Source: Sinotaia quadrata (lineage: Eukaryota > Mollusca > Gastropoda > Architaenioglossa > Viviparidae). From it: a stretch of 64,000 nt of DNA. Under the pieces are notes generated by a model. That model did no database searches, was not told the origin of the DNA, and was given only the letters and a program-made list of their open reading frames with translations. Position 1 is the stretch's first letter. The number at the start of each line of letters is the position of its first letter. Positions 22,061 through 34,600 of the stretch are shown here, piece after piece. The translations under genes were made by a program, and so were the position numbers. The DNA lies in NCBI GenBank assembly GCA_028829895.1, contig CM054183.1, positions 71,333,071 to 71,397,070 on the forward strand, given 5' to 3'.

Positions 22061-23844
22061 ACATGAATGGATGAGTCATTCTTAATGTATAAATTATTAT
22101 TTAATCTGTAACAAAATATTTTGATAAATTCTGTTAAATGAAATGTGATTTTTTTTTGTAAATAATGTAGGATTGACATGTTTTTTTTTTTTGTTATGGG
22201 GGAATGAATGTATAGTTTCTAAGAATAACCAGTCCCTAGAAAGGGAATGAAACGCATTTTAGACTGAGCATGAGCATTTCAGACTGTCATGCTGTGATGA
22301 GCATTTTAGACTGTCATGCACACTACACTGACATGAATGTTTGTCAATACAGCCTTTTTTATGCATAATAGTATATAAGCCTTTAGTGTGGATGTCTAAT
22401 GTGTTCACTTTATGTACAGATACACATTTTACAAAATATTGCATTTCTTTCTTTGTTTCTATGAATCCTTTATGTTGACTCTAGTAAGGTGTAGTTTTAA
22501 AGTTATTTATAGTGTCACGTGATGACACCTTGCACCTCGAGTGTTGTACACCAAATTGTGCGCACACATTCACTAAGTTTGAACCCCTCAACTGCCGGTT
22601 GATATTGATAGTGCCATATGATATTGTTACAGTGATATTGTTATTTAAATTATTTAAAATACTTTTCGTTAATTAAAATGTTTGAACTTATTTTTCTTTT
22701 TATCTAGTCCTTATGGTTTGTAATGCCTATTTCTAATTCAAAATTAATATTACTTTATTGTGCTTAGTATACGTGCGTTCTTGAATAATGAATAATCAGG
22801 GTCATATTGACCGCAAAATGTCATAAGTACCAAAAACTAATGTTATATAGAATATCACTAAAGAAACTGTATTCATAATTATATATTTGTAAGAAGAACT
22901 AAATAGGTCCGCTTGTTTATATTTTATTCTTTGTACTGAGAAGTATTGAATTTGTGATTAGTGACTTGTCTCGACCGTCACGGTTGTTAAAATATCATGT
23001 TGACTTCCTGCTGTAAGTAGTTAACGATTTTATTTGTTTTAAAGTGGAGATCTCCATAATTTATTGCTATCTATTCAAGTAGATAGATATTTATTGCAAT
23101 CATTGAGAAATCCATATATATGATAAATGATACGATTTTTATGATATGATATATATTATATGATTTCTATGAAATCATTCTGTGATATATATTTGCATTA
23201 TACCTCAGGAAGCAGAATTCCTTATTTTTATAAAGTTACTTATTTGTATACAAAAAAACTGTATTCTTAATTTAGAATCTTTTATCTAATGTTATTATTT
23301 ATATACCAATATAGCATATCCGTTATTTATTTATCGTCAGTTATGTTCGCCATATAATCGATTACCTCATATTTGTGACGTACTTAGACAATTCAGCTTG
23401 TATATAATTTCATCCATTTCACGTCATCTTTGCTCTCACAACTAAATAGATCTTAATTGTACTTAACTCACACCTTGAATGTTACTTTTAAACTATGTCA
23501 ATTTAAATAGATCTTAATTGTACTTAAATCACACCTTTCTATTACTTTTAAGCACATTTTGTGTGAGACTATGTCCATTTAAATAAATGCCTTTGATTCA
23601 AAATATATTTTGATGCGTTTTTAAGAAGCAATCAGTCGGACAGAAACGAATAGAGACAGACATATTTTTCTCAGTGTTTCCATGAGCCAACAGTATTATT
23701 TGTTTTAATCTTATAATGTAACTTATTTTTTTCTTTTAGAACATATTGAAAATATTTATGAATACATTTACACTTTCCAGATTACAATCATTAATGTTGT
23801 GCCGATAACGTGAATGTTTTCTTTGTGTGTGTATAATATTTTTA
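22061..23844. other. AT-rich region downstream of the IL-17-like gene
   Basis: Probably 3' UTR followed by intergenic sequence. AATAAA words occur (for example near 23580), but the true poly(A) site cannot be chosen. Small duplications lie at 22265-22325 (GAGCATTTYAGACTGTCATG) and 23445-23585 (ATAGATCTTAATTGTACTTA). Confidence 0.45.
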
Positions 23845-24098
23845 TTATATGTATGTAACATTTGTTATTTACGTGTATTTATTTATTTATTTATTTTTGT
23901 GTATGTATAATATATATGTATGTAACATTTGTTATTTACGTGTATTTATTTATTTATTTATTTTTGTGTGTGTATAATATATATGTATGTAACATTTGTT
24001 ATTTACGTGTATTTATTTATTTATTTATTTTTGTGTGTGTATAATATATATGTATGTAATATTTGTTATTTACTTGTATTTATTTATTTATTTATTTT
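23845..24098. repeat. 67-bp minisatellite, about 4 copies
   Basis: GTAACATTTGTTATTTACGT followed by (TTTA)n and a TG tract recurs with GTAACA or GTAATA at 23855, 23922, 23989 and 24056, exactly 67 bp apart. Confidence 0.95.
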
Positions 24099-25089
24099 TC
24101 CAGCAAATAAATTTATTTTAATATTATTTGGAGTATTTTGATAAGTTCTTTTTCAACACAATGGCAGTCTCAAAAGAGGAGTTATACTTTAACATTCTTT
24201 CGCTCTTTTCTCTTTCTCTATGACCTTTCCTGTCTTGTTCCTCATTCCTGTCTTATCTAGCTAGCTATCTCCTGTCTATCTAGCCTGCTATCTCCTGTCT
24301 AGATAGCTATATATCTCCTATCTAGCTAGCTAGCTAGTTATCTCCTCGTTTATTCTCTACTTTTCTCTCCTTCCTCTATTTCTCTCTCGTTTTCCTTTTC
24401 TCTCCGTCTCTTAATTTCACTCTCTTCTCTCTCTCTCTCTCTCCATCTTTTTCTTCCCCTCTAACTTTAAAATACTTTTCATCTCATCAGGTGATTGTAT
24501 ATCCCAGTAATATAAAGTTCTCTTTAAAGACATCAGTATTTAAATAATATATCGAAATAATATATTTTATTGTCAGTAACGCACTCTGGCTTTGTTTCAC
24601 TTGAAACCCTGGCAACTTCGTGTAAAAACATAAATAAAAATGTTTTAAAAGCTGCTAATTAAAGATTCGATGATGACCACTACTGGACCTCAATTGAATA
24701 TATATATTAAAATAAATTACCTCCCTATCAATCCAGATTTAACTGGAAACTGCCTTTTCGTTGTCATTAGCATTTGATTCTTAAAATTAAAAATCAAATT
24801 CTCAAAATATCTTTGGATAAAGTGGTCTAGAATTATCAGGTCTCTTTATGAAATTCAAAGTTTTTGTTAGTTTGGAAAGACGAAAATATAATATTTTAAT
24901 TCTATTGTTTTGTAAACCTGTTAGGTGACTGCTACTAATTTAGTTCTATCTAAGCGATCAGGGTGGGGGGTGGGTGTAACATTCCTGGCCTCCTTAATAT
25001 GTATGTTAAGTGGTCTTGCTAGATCATTGCACACTCAACTTCTGGTTGTTGCTGAATCAATGTGTGACGCTAACACATTTTAATGGTTA
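24099..25089. other. pyrimidine-rich and AT-rich intergenic
   Basis: 24180-24470 is a CT-rich tract with CTATCTCCTGTCTATCTAGC-type repeats and a (CT)n run near 24424-24442. The remainder is unremarkable. Confidence 0.5.
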
Positions 25090-25183
25090 TGATTATTATT
25101 ATTAATTAATCATCCTTAACTAAATACAAATGATGAGAATCTTAATTTATGTTATTAATAATTCTCCAGCAGACACCACTCGT
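25090..25183. mobile_element. dispersed repeat, copy 2 (unclassified)
   Basis: Matches 10706-10812 in the same orientation, sharing ATTATTAATTAATC, TGATGAGAAT and CCARCAGACACCACTCGT in the same order. Confidence 0.55.
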
Positions 25184-25399
25184 ATCGTGGAAAAGGGGGT
25201 GTAATCCTATGCAAATTTTGTTTCTAAGATATTTCCTTTTACTGTGGTCACAAAGTGCGTTATGTGTGGAATGAAAGTTTGCGTCTTATATGCATTGCCA
25301 GTGTGTTAGAGAGTGAGGATCATTGGATGTGTGTACGAATTACTATGGATATGTGATGTAGTATTAATTTGCTTTGTACTGATCAATTTAGTTAAGAAT

Positions 25400-26860
25400 T
25401 ACATGCGTATTTGTTTTGATTAGGAGGATGCCTCATTAGTCTGGGGATGCGCTCATGACGTAATTTTCTCTTATATGTTAGTCAATTGGAACATCAAAAA
25501 TTGAACAGTTAGGGAAGGATAGAATGCCATGGTTTTATGAGAGGAGTTTATATTGTGTGAGCTATTGTCCAGTGTGGTCAAATACAGCCATTTTGATTTT
25601 TTCTTCCCACTGAGCTCTAGCATGGTCCTTTTCTAGTTTGCTTTATAATTCGAAAAAGGACCTTGAGTGTTCGCGGGTTGCCTGTCTGGGATTGTGTATT
25701 CGGGTGATTTCCAAATCCCCAGTCATTCACAAACAGACTTTGAGGTCTCTGTCTAGCTACGCAATGGATCAAGTTCCTTCGGCAGCAACTTCCAGTGTCC
25801 TGACGTATGGGGACTGGCGAAAGTTGGCCCGAGAGAGAAGAGAGCATTCATCGCTACATTCGACTGATTTTCATCGCCACATTTTCAGCACGAAACGTTC
25901 CCAGCGCTCTTCAACGGGGGATTGCATTGGGTTCACCCATCAGTGCCCTGCTCATCACGTGGTATATTTTCAGTACGTCTACAAATGTGGTCGTCATTCA
26001 CCAGTGTCGCTGCATTGTATATATTTTTGCTTCACCATTGGGTGCTTTTAAACAATTTTTTAACGTTGTGTACATTGACGTTCGTCATTTGTTCAGTGCG
26101 TGCTTCATCATGATTCATTGACATTCATCGCTACCGTTCTTCAGATTAGTAAGTAGGATAGTATTCGTTAGGGGTGCATCCTCATAGGTAGGTAGACTAT
26201 ACTTATTCATAGCCTTTTATTTTATTACTCATTTAGAGTTTTAAAACTGTTGACATTTTGAGTTTTCACTCAGAACTTTCATGAACATTTGTTACTAAAA
26301 CTTTATTAATATTTTGTTAACATAATTATATTGTGACATTTTGCGGTTCTTACCACCATCATAATTAATGTTAAAATTTGTATTGGGCTTTCACCCCTAT
26401 ATTTGAGTCAATACATATTTGACTAGTACGTGATTTTCGTGGTTTTCACCACTTTCTTGATTAGCATTTAATTGATTGGGTTGGGTTTTCACCCATATAT
26501 TTGAGCACATATATACATTTGTTCGCGGTTATCATTGCTGGTTGTTATATATTGCGCTATTAATGTTTTATTTTTCATTTTATTCATATTTCATATTTAA
26601 TTGCTCTGGTCCCCCACCCCCTGAATGTTATGTGTGGATACTTCTGCATGTGAAAGTAACCCCATATTATTGAGAATAAAATTCTCGTTGTTAACTCTTT
26701 TCAAGTCTGGCTTTCTTCGGTTTGAGAAAGTGCGTAGTGCGTTTGTTTGTCTGTTTGTCCCGTTTGTCCCGTTTGTCCCACATTCTTATTCACACCCGCA
26801 TGCTCACACTCAGCCGACATTCACACTTTACCACGCACTCAGAATAAAATTCCCCCAAAA
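25400..26860. mobile_element. GC-richer block, possible degraded LTR-type insertion
   Basis: 25600-26000 is clearly richer in G+C than its surroundings and has overlapping open frames up to 137 codons (25638-26051) with no recognised domain. Two diverged direct repeats with GGGYTTTCACCCNTATATTTGAG (26384 and 26485) follow, then AGAATAAAATTC (26671) and a similar AATAAAATTC (26841). Poly(A)-type signals with internal direct repeats fit an old LTR-like element, but no boundaries or target duplication were found. It could instead be an unrecognised host transcript. Confidence 0.25.
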
Positions 26861-27954
26861 CAAACAAACAAACAAAAACTTTGTGGTGTCTGTGTGCGAT
26901 CTAATTATAAAACTGCTCATTTCACCAATCTTGACTTATACAGAAGAGTTGATTGACAGAAGTGAAGTATAAACAGAAGTATTGATCTCATTATTTAAGT
27001 GTATATATTTCTAAGTACGCTAGGCATGCGCACGCACACACTCAAAAACTAACTAGAGTTATACCAGTACTTCCAACTTAGAGATAAAGATTTTTTTTAA
27101 AGAGTAAAGCACAGGTACTAAATACTCTGAACTATAACTAAAAGGGTAAAACATTTGCACACACACACACACACTCCATACAGACTCGACAAGCTTATTG
27201 GCAAAATATATCCTGAACTAATTGATAATAATTTTTAAATAGGTTCCTATGTACGTTGCAAGTTTTCTTCATTTACGTAAATCTACTTGAATCAATATCT
27301 GATAAGAAGGAATTATGCCGTTTGAGTTACGTGGCTTAGTCTGATAAGAGTAGCTGTGAGAAGTGTGCTCTTCGTGCTTTGTGATGATTAAATTCAACGT
27401 CATCTGTTTTTTAAACTAAATATAGTAAGCCTATATACTGGCTATTGCATCGACCAATAGCTGAATTTTATCTGTCTGTCCTTCAGGCTTTAGCTGTTTA
27501 GATCTTCAATAGCTTTGGTATATTCTAATCTCATTACATGAAGATATAATATTTTCTTATTTCTACTCTCCACTCGCTTCATTTATTATTAATGATGTCT
27601 ACTAATCTCATTACATGCAGACACTAACTATGTATTTCAAGTCTTGTCCTGTCTTGGAGTTCAATGTCATGATATCTACTTATATCTAAGCTCGTGTGGA
27701 TCAGTTCAATATCAGTGAATTTATGCGCTTTGTGTTTCTATTATTTCTTTTTCTATAGTAATAATCAGTAACTGATAGTTACTAGTTATGACTGACCTCA
27801 GCGAGGCCGATTATGCATTCTGCCATACCCACATACGCTACACACAGTAAAGGATTCAGGTCAAGTTCATTGATCACATGTGGGCAGTGGAAATGTAAAG
27901 AAGGGGAAAGGGGGACAGTAAGGATGGGTGAATGTTGACAGGATACGTGACGCA
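26861..27954. other. intergenic, no gene recognised
   Basis: Contains short (CAAA)n and (CA)n tracts (26858-26877 and 27158-27175). No gene seen. Confidence 0.4.
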
Positions 27955-28125
27955 GAAAAGTACAGTAAGATCTATTAAGATGCAGAAAAGTACAAGTTCT
28001 GTTAAGATGTAGAAAAGTACAGTAAGTTCTATTAAGATGCAGAAAAATACAAGTTCTGTTAAGATGCAGACAAGTACAGTAAGTTCTATTAAGATGCAGA
28101 AAAGTACAAGTTCTGTTAAGATGCA
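27955..28125. repeat. ~54-bp minisatellite, about 3 copies
   Basis: TAAGATGCAGAAAAGTACAG + TAAGTTCTAT alternates with a shorter AAGTTCTGT version, giving a two-subunit repeat. Confidence 0.9.
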
Positions 28126-28178
28126 GTGACAGTTTGATTTTGCCCTCTAAAACTAATAGTTAAAGTGTTCTTCCAGTA

Positions 28179-28268
28179 ATAATTACAGAGTTATTGTTCA
28201 TGTATTCTTATAATAATTACAGAGTTATTGTTCATGTATTCTTATAATAATTGCAGAGTTATTGTTCA
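28179..28268. repeat. 34-bp repeat, about 2.7 copies
   Basis: AATAATTACAGAGTTATTGT + TCATGTATTCTTAT. Confidence 0.9.
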
Positions 28269-28639
28269 TCAAGAATAGGAGCAGAACTTTGTTCTTCTAG
28301 GAATCAGAAAAGTTCATTTTATTTTCTCCAAATGCTCACAGCAATTTGCTTTCGTCATAAAGTGCAAACATTCCGAATTTAGAACTTTTAGTCTCTCATT
28401 CACAAAGATACTAACTTGACACAGATACAATGGAAATTAGAAATGTTCAATCATATAGAGATAGAAGGAAAGGGTTATATTTGGAATTTCTTCACCTGAA
28501 ATAATGAGATGAGTTCCTTTCTGTCTTCAACAATGGCAGAGTTGACTGAGTTGTCTCCCTTGGCATGTCAACAGTAGATACCAGATGATGCAATAAAATG
28601 TTGCGACCTTGGAATGCATGTATTCTAGTGAAACCATGG

Positions 28640-28778
28640 TGCAGGAGTGATGATAAAGGTGAATTTGTGAGAGCATGATGTGATGATAAAGGTGAATTTG
28701 TGAGAGCATGATGTGATGATAAAGGTGAATTTGTCAGAGCATGATGTGATGATAAAGGTGAATTTGAAAGAGCACGAT
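28640..28778. repeat. 33-bp minisatellite, 4 copies
   Basis: GATGATAAAGGTGAATTTGT + GAGAGCATGATGT. Because 33 is divisible by 3 it makes a repetitive 11-residue - strand frame (28492-28854), which I treat as a by-product. Confidence 0.92.
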
Positions 28779-28894
28779 GTGATGCTGGGATGCAGCAAAA
28801 GACTGGACTAGAAGGAGTAAGTGACATGAAGAATGAAGAATTGAAGGCTTTCAAGCACTGTGGGAATCATTCCTTATGTGAAATTATTTAGACT

Positions 28895-29043
28895 TCCCAT
28901 TCCCTCTCTCTCTCAGACACATTCATGGGTAGTTTGTACCTGTGAACTCTCTCTCTCTCAGACATGTTCATGGGTAGTTTGTACCTGTGAACTCTCTCTC
29001 TCTCAGACATATTCATGGGTAGTTTGTACCTGTGAACTCTCTC
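28895..29043. repeat. 45-46-bp minisatellite, 3 copies
   Basis: CTCTCTCAGACATRTTCATG + GGTAGTTTGTACCTGTGAA. Confidence 0.93.
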
Positions 29044-29179
29044 GACCCACACCTTATTCAGACACATAGAAAGCATGTAAATTACAATTAATCAATGAAT
29101 TTCCTAAAATGAATAACGAGAATACAATTTAGAATCTTCTACACTGTCAGGCGAAGGCATAAACTTTGCCTGGTCTCAC

Positions 29180-29600
29180 AAAGGTCTTGTAGAAAGGTCA
29201 TGGAGTTTATATAATCAGTCTTGTAGAAAGGTCATGGGGTTTATATAATCAGTCTTGTAGAAAGGTCATGGGGTTTATATAATCAGTCTTGTAGAAAGGT
29301 CATGGAGTTTATATAATCAGTCTTGTAGAAAGGTCATGGGGTTTATATAATCAGTCTTGTAGAAAGGTCATGGGGTTTATATAGTCAGTCCTGCAGAAAA
29401 GTACCTACAGTGTCATCGATTTTATATAATCAGTCCTGTAGAAAATTCATGGAGTTTTATAATCAGTCCTGTAGAAAATTCATGGAGTTTATATAATCAG
29501 TCCTGTAGAAAATTCGTAGAGTTATATAATCAGTCCTGTAGAAAATTTATGGGGTGTATATGATCACTCCTGAAGGAAAGTTCTTACACTGTCATGGAGT
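29180..29600. repeat. 34-bp minisatellite, about 11 copies
   Basis: TCTTGTAGAAAGGTCATGGG + GTTTATATAATCAG. The left six copies are homogeneous; the right copies (from about 29390) are diverged, with TCCTGTAGAAAATTC. Confidence 0.94.
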
Positions 29601-29831
29601 TTACATAATCAGCAGCGATTGTCCGTCCTATTACTCGTAGACTGTCTGAGGCATTCATATTAGCATTATAAAAATTCGTAAAGGCAATTTTCTGTAAAGT
29701 TCATAATAATGATTTTCTGTAAAAAAAAATAATTAATATATATTTTAAATTAAAATCGGCTTGGGGAAATAAATATTTCTCTCGTGAGCAAACTGACTGG
29801 AGATCTAAGTACAGTCTACACCGCATGATGT
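29601..29831. other. short intergenic gap
   Basis: No feature recognised between the two arrays. Confidence 0.4.
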
Positions 29832-30168
29832 TTATCACTTCTTCATTACTAGACCTACATAGTTCTGTACTTATGTCTTCATTACTAGACTTACATAGTT
29901 CTGTACTTATGTCTTCATTACTAGACTTACATAGTTCTGTACTTATGTCTTCATTACTAGACCTACATAGTTCTGTACTTATGTCTTCATTACTAGACCT
30001 ACATAGTTCTGTACTTATGTCTTCATTACTAGACCTACATAGTTCTGTACTTATGTCTTCATTACTAGACCTACATAGTTCTGTACTTATGTCTTCATTA
30101 CTAGACCTACATAGTTCTGTACTTATGTCTTCATTACTAGACCTACATAGTTCTGTACTTATTTCTTT
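29832..30168. repeat. 36-bp minisatellite, 9 copies
   Basis: ATGTCTTCATTACTAGACCT + ACATAGTTCTGTACTT, nearly identical throughout. As 36 is divisible by 3, it yields a 12-residue repeating frame (29825-30178) without other gene features. Confidence 0.97.
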
Positions 30169-30559
30169 ACTATTTTGATATCAAAATTATATCTGAGTAG
30201 ATACATTTTTCTTGATAATTTATTCTTTTTCTTTTTTCTTTTTTTTGTGGGGGTAACTTAATATTTTATTTACATGCATGCACACTAAACTTTTTTCAAA
30301 AATGTAATTACATTCAAATACATTTTTCAGTCAGGGAAAGTTTTACATTCGAAATAAAAGTTTCTCCCAGTCAGTCAAAACAATTCAAAATTGGCGAAAT
30401 ACTTTCATTCAGACTAAGAATTTCTTCCAATCAGCAAAAGACATTCTGAGATTTTCATACAGCCAACAAAAGACTTTCAAACTACGATTCTCTTCCAAAC
30501 TATAAAAAGAAATTCAAAATAAAAATATCTTCCAATTAGTAAACTTATATTCTAACAAA

Positions 30560-31515
30560 ATGTTTATTCCAACCTACGAAAGATCTAACATTTAATCTAG
30601 TATTTTATTTCAATTAGTGAAAAACTTAACATTCAATCTAGTATTTTATTTCAATTAGTGAAAACTTTAACTTTAAATCCAGTATTTTATTTCAATTAGT
30701 GAAAACCTTAACTTTAAATCCAGTATTTTATTTCAATTAGAGAAACACTTAACTTTAAATCCAGTATTTTATTTCAATTAGTGAAACACTTAACTTTAAA
30801 TCCAGTATTTTATTTCAATTAGTGAAAACTTTAACTTTAAATCCAGTATTTTATTTCAATTAGTGAAAACCTTAACTTTAAATCCAGTATTTTATTTCAA
30901 TTAGTGAAACACTTAACTTTAAATCAAGTATTTTATTTCAATTAGTGAAACACTTAACATTCAATCTAGTATTTTATTTCAATTAGTGAAACACTTAACT
31001 TTAAATCCAGTATTTTATTTCAATTAGTGAAAACTTTAACTTTAAATCCAGTATTTTATTTCAATTAGTGAAAACCTTAACTTTAAATCCAGTATTTTAT
31101 TTCAATTAGTGAAAACTTTAACTTTAAATCCAGTATTTTATTTCAATTAGTGAAAACCTTAACTTTAAATCCAGTATTTTATTTCAATTAGTGAAACACT
31201 TAACTTTAAATCCAGTATTTTATTTCAATTAGTGAAACACTTAACATTCAATCTAGTATTTTATTTCAATTAGTGAAACACTTAACTTTAAATCCAGTAT
31301 TTTATTTCAATTAGTGAAAACTTTAACTTTAAATCCAGTATTTTATTTCAATTAGTGAAAACCTTAACTTTAAATCCAGTATTTTATTTCAATTAGTGAA
31401 ACACTTAACTTTAAATCCAGTATTTTATTTCAATTAGTGAAACACTTAATATTCAATCTAGTATTTTATTTCAATTAGTGAAACACTTAACATTCAATCT
31501 AGTATTTTATTTTTC
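30560..31515. repeat. 41-bp satellite-like array, about 22 monomers, with higher-order structure
   Basis: Monomer TTTAAATCCAGTATTTTATT + TCAATTAGTGAAA plus a variable link. Four monomer types can be told apart (links AACTTTAA, AACCTTAA and CACTTAA, and the TTCAATCTAG variant). They recur in a shared order, indicating five-monomer blocks of about 205 bp. The preceding 30300-30560 holds diverged relatives. Confidence 0.95.
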
Positions 31516-31609
31516 AATTATGGAACGATAACCTTGGAATTGCTAGCATGGAGATATTACAATGACCTCAGTCCTAACTGCTGAGGTAACACCAGAAGAT
31601 AGGCGATTA

Positions 31610-31845
31610 GAAATGTATAATTTTCAAAGGGGTCTGTAAAAAAATAACTAAGAGTGTAATCTGTAAATGTATAATTAAGGAGATGAACTGTAAACGTATA
31701 ATTATCGAATAGTCTGTAGTCTGTAAATCTATAATTATCAGGGTAATATTTAAATGTATTAATATGAAGATAAACTGTGAGTGTGTAATTATCAATATGG
31801 TCTGTGAATGTATAAATATCAAGGTGGTATATACATTTTTAATTA
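31610..31845. repeat. diverged ~30-bp repeat
   Basis: TCTGTAAATGTATAATTATC-like words recur about 7 times with many changes. Confidence 0.75.
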
Positions 31846-31870
31846 TCCAGTGTATATAAACAATTGTTAA

Positions 31871-32458
31871 GATGTGTCAGTTAAATCCCATAGTCAACAT
31901 GTCGACTTGCCGCCAGTCAGAGATGTGTCAGTTACAATCACATAGTCAACATGTCGACTTGCCGCCAGTCAGAGATGTATCAGTGTCAGTTACAATCACA
32001 TAGTCAACATGTCGACTTGCCGACAGTCAGAGATGTGTCAGTTACAATCACATAGTCAACATGTCGACTTGCCGCCAGTCAGAGATGTGTCAGTTACAAT
32101 CACATAGTCAACATGTCGACTTGCCGCCAGTCAGAGATGTGTCAGTTACAATCACATAGTCAACATGTCGACTTGCCGACAGTCAGAGATGTGTCATTTA
32201 CAATCACATAGTCAACATATCGACTTGCCGACAGTCAGAGATGTGTCAGTGTCAGTTACAATCCCATAGTCAACATGTCGACTTGCCGACTGTCAGAGAT
32301 GTGTCAGTTACAATCACATAGTCAACATGTCGACTTGCCGACAGTCAGAGATGTGTCAGTTACAATCACATAGTCAACATGTCGACTTGCCGCCAGTCAG
32401 AGATGTGTCAGTTACAATCACATAGTCAACATGTCGACTTGCCGACAGTCAGAGATGT
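31871..32458. repeat. 52-bp minisatellite, about 11 copies
   Basis: GATGTGTCAGTTACAATCAC + ATAGTCAACATGTCGACTTG + CCGMCAGTCAGA. Copies with CCGCC or CCGAC alternate, and two copies have an extra GTCAGT. Confidence 0.97.
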
Positions 32459-33075
32459 GCTGAACAGATGAGAAGAGTAAACATGTCAAATTAGGAAAGG
32501 AAATTTGTCCTGAGTTTAGGCGGTACAATTATGCGTCACCATCACGTTTCCTGCGGACATCCGGGCAACTAATATCATTGTATTGTCATTCGGTATGCTT
32601 TGTGCATTCTCAGTGATTAAAATGTGGGGGTTGGGTGGGAATATTATTCACATATTTCCATGTGTCAAATCATCTTACCAATCAAATTAATCGATTGGCA
32701 CAATTGGCAATAATTTCAACATAACAATATTACTGACAAATCAAAGGGAGAGAAAATTGAAAGCCAGATATACATGTAAATAGTCAACAAGTCAAAATTG
32801 TATTTGATTCCAAATCATTTTCTAAGAGATTGACAAAGTCAGTATATTTCCGATATCCGAAAGACCGAATATGTAGAAACCTAAATATAATCTTTTAATC
32901 ATCATGACGGAGTATCGAAAGAATTAGTAACGGCCGAAATTTCCGATTTTAATTGATAAGTCATCTATAGCGCGTATCTTGTAGCATACAGGATGACAAG
33001 ATCCTATGTATCCTTCCTAATATGAAACTTATGTACGGTGTATCACTGATAAATGGTTGTTATATAAATCAGTGT
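32459..33075. other. intergenic, no gene recognised
   Basis: AT-rich; nothing recognisable. Confidence 0.4.
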
Positions 33076-33162
33076 TACTGTGTATAATGTGAGTTTGCAT
33101 GTTTCTGTGTATATTGTGAGTTTGCATGTTTCTGTGTATATTGTGAGTTTGCATGTTTCTGT
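33076..33162. repeat. 27-bp repeat, about 3 copies
   Basis: TGTGTATATTGTGAGTTTGC + ATGTTTC. Confidence 0.93.
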
Positions 33163-33534
33163 GATGCCTTTGGATTTAAATACTCATATTACTTTTCTCT
33201 TAAAATAATTTCTTAATTACAAACAATGCAAATCGATACTATATCTGCCCGCAATTTTGGGTCAGTAAATTCCCAGATGACGTAATCACCAAGGACTATT
33301 ACAATGCAATATACACAAATGATAACAGTACAAGTATCTCGCCAGCAAAGAAAGCAAAGTAAATAGTGATTTGTGTCTATTGTATTATTAGCAGTCACTG
33401 GTTTCTGTGTTTGTCGACTGACATGGACGTATTTGTGCAGCATTATGCACTGCAATATTTAACCATGTTATTTTGCAAGCCACGCATTCAATGCAAGACA
33501 ATATGTCGGTCAGCGCTTGCGAACTGAAGTTCCC

Positions 33535-33572
33535 ACTCGTGACGTCAAATGTCATGTTGCTATGGTGAAGTC
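33535..33572 (+). promoter_or_regulatory. consensus CRE next to an X-box-like (RFX) site
   Basis: A perfect TGACGTCA (33540-33547) is followed 8 bp later by GTTGCTATGGTGAAG, close to the RFX X-box consensus. The surrounding 33480-33600 is GC-richer and could be a promoter. An AATAAA (about 34716) on the + strand could end a transcript, but no coding exon is convincing; a 61-codon frame at 33922-34107 has no family. Confidence 0.35.
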
Positions 33573-33599
33573 AGTCTCGCATTGAACGAGAGCTCTGAT

Positions 33600-34487
33600 T
33601 TCTTTCAGAAATATTGACTTTTAATACCAAAATAAATGCATTTATCCAAATCTCTGCAGTCTTTATTCTAATAATGGGAATTACTCATTTCATACGGATT
33701 TATCCTTATCCGTGTTTGACCTAGATTCCATTTCATTTGGTCCTTAAATTTTTATTAGAGGGGAACAGCCCATGGAAAGTAGTATTTTGCGCTAAAAGCA
33801 TTAGTATCTGTCACTTAGAATTTAGCTGGCCAGCACTCCCAATAGGTACATCTTCTTGCCCCAGGCGTCTAGCTGACAAATGATTGGCAATTAATAGCTG
33901 GCAGATAGAGATGCCACTAAGATGTATGTCATGACAGACCAATGGCCAAATACTAGACAACCGAAATTAACCATTGAGAATTCTAAGGCATGGAGCACAA
34001 AATCAAACCTCCAAAAATATTTCAGTTTAAAAATCATGCTTCAAATTTCTGTCATTGTAAAAAGACACATTTTGGGTAAGTTCTATTTTAAATATTCAGG
34101 GGGTTAAGGGTGGTATTTGGAAATATCGGCAGCAACTACTTCGTCTTCTCCTCTTCTTCTTTGTTGTTGTCTGTGGCTTTGCTTGGCTTTTTATTTCCAT
34201 TCCTCCGCCTTCCTGGTTCAGTGACCCATTGTGACCTCCTGGCTCAGCTTCCGGATTCGACCTAACGAGGACCGCAAGCTACTCAAGCTATCCTCTTTGG
34301 CGTCGTTCTTACTCCCAACAAGAGTGGCAAGGGAAGTCAATCCTGCAAACTTATGGTTTTAATTATCTTTTCTTGTCTTTTTCCCCATACTTCATGATGT
34401 TAATATGTGTTGGTTGTCTATATTGATAGGAGTAACAATAGTACAAGAACATTATTTACTGGATGTTGAACGAACTCTTCAAGAACT
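33600..34487. other. unassigned sequence
   Basis: Includes a GC-richer, CT-rich stretch (34130-34330) of unknown nature, possibly exon or transposon. No domain seen. Confidence 0.35.
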
Positions 34488-34600
34488 CGAGAGCAAAACA
34501 TTAGTTATTTGACTGTCATAAATGAACAATACTTTTTAGGTTGTCGAGAGCAAAACATTAGTTATTTGACTGGCATAATTGAACAATACTCTTTAAGTAA
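34488..34600. repeat. two-copy ~60-bp direct repeat
   Basis: GAGAGCAAAACATTAGTTAT + TTGACTGKCATAAWTGAACA occurs twice. Confidence 0.9.

Noticed and set aside
28492..28854. 120-codon - strand frame with HHALTNSPLSS repeats
   Set aside because: The repeat is made by the 33-bp minisatellite, and the flanking residues show no domain or gene structure.
29825..30178. 117-codon frame with a perfect 12-residue repeat
   Set aside because: By-product of a 36-bp tandem array (unit divisible by 3); no non-repetitive coding part.
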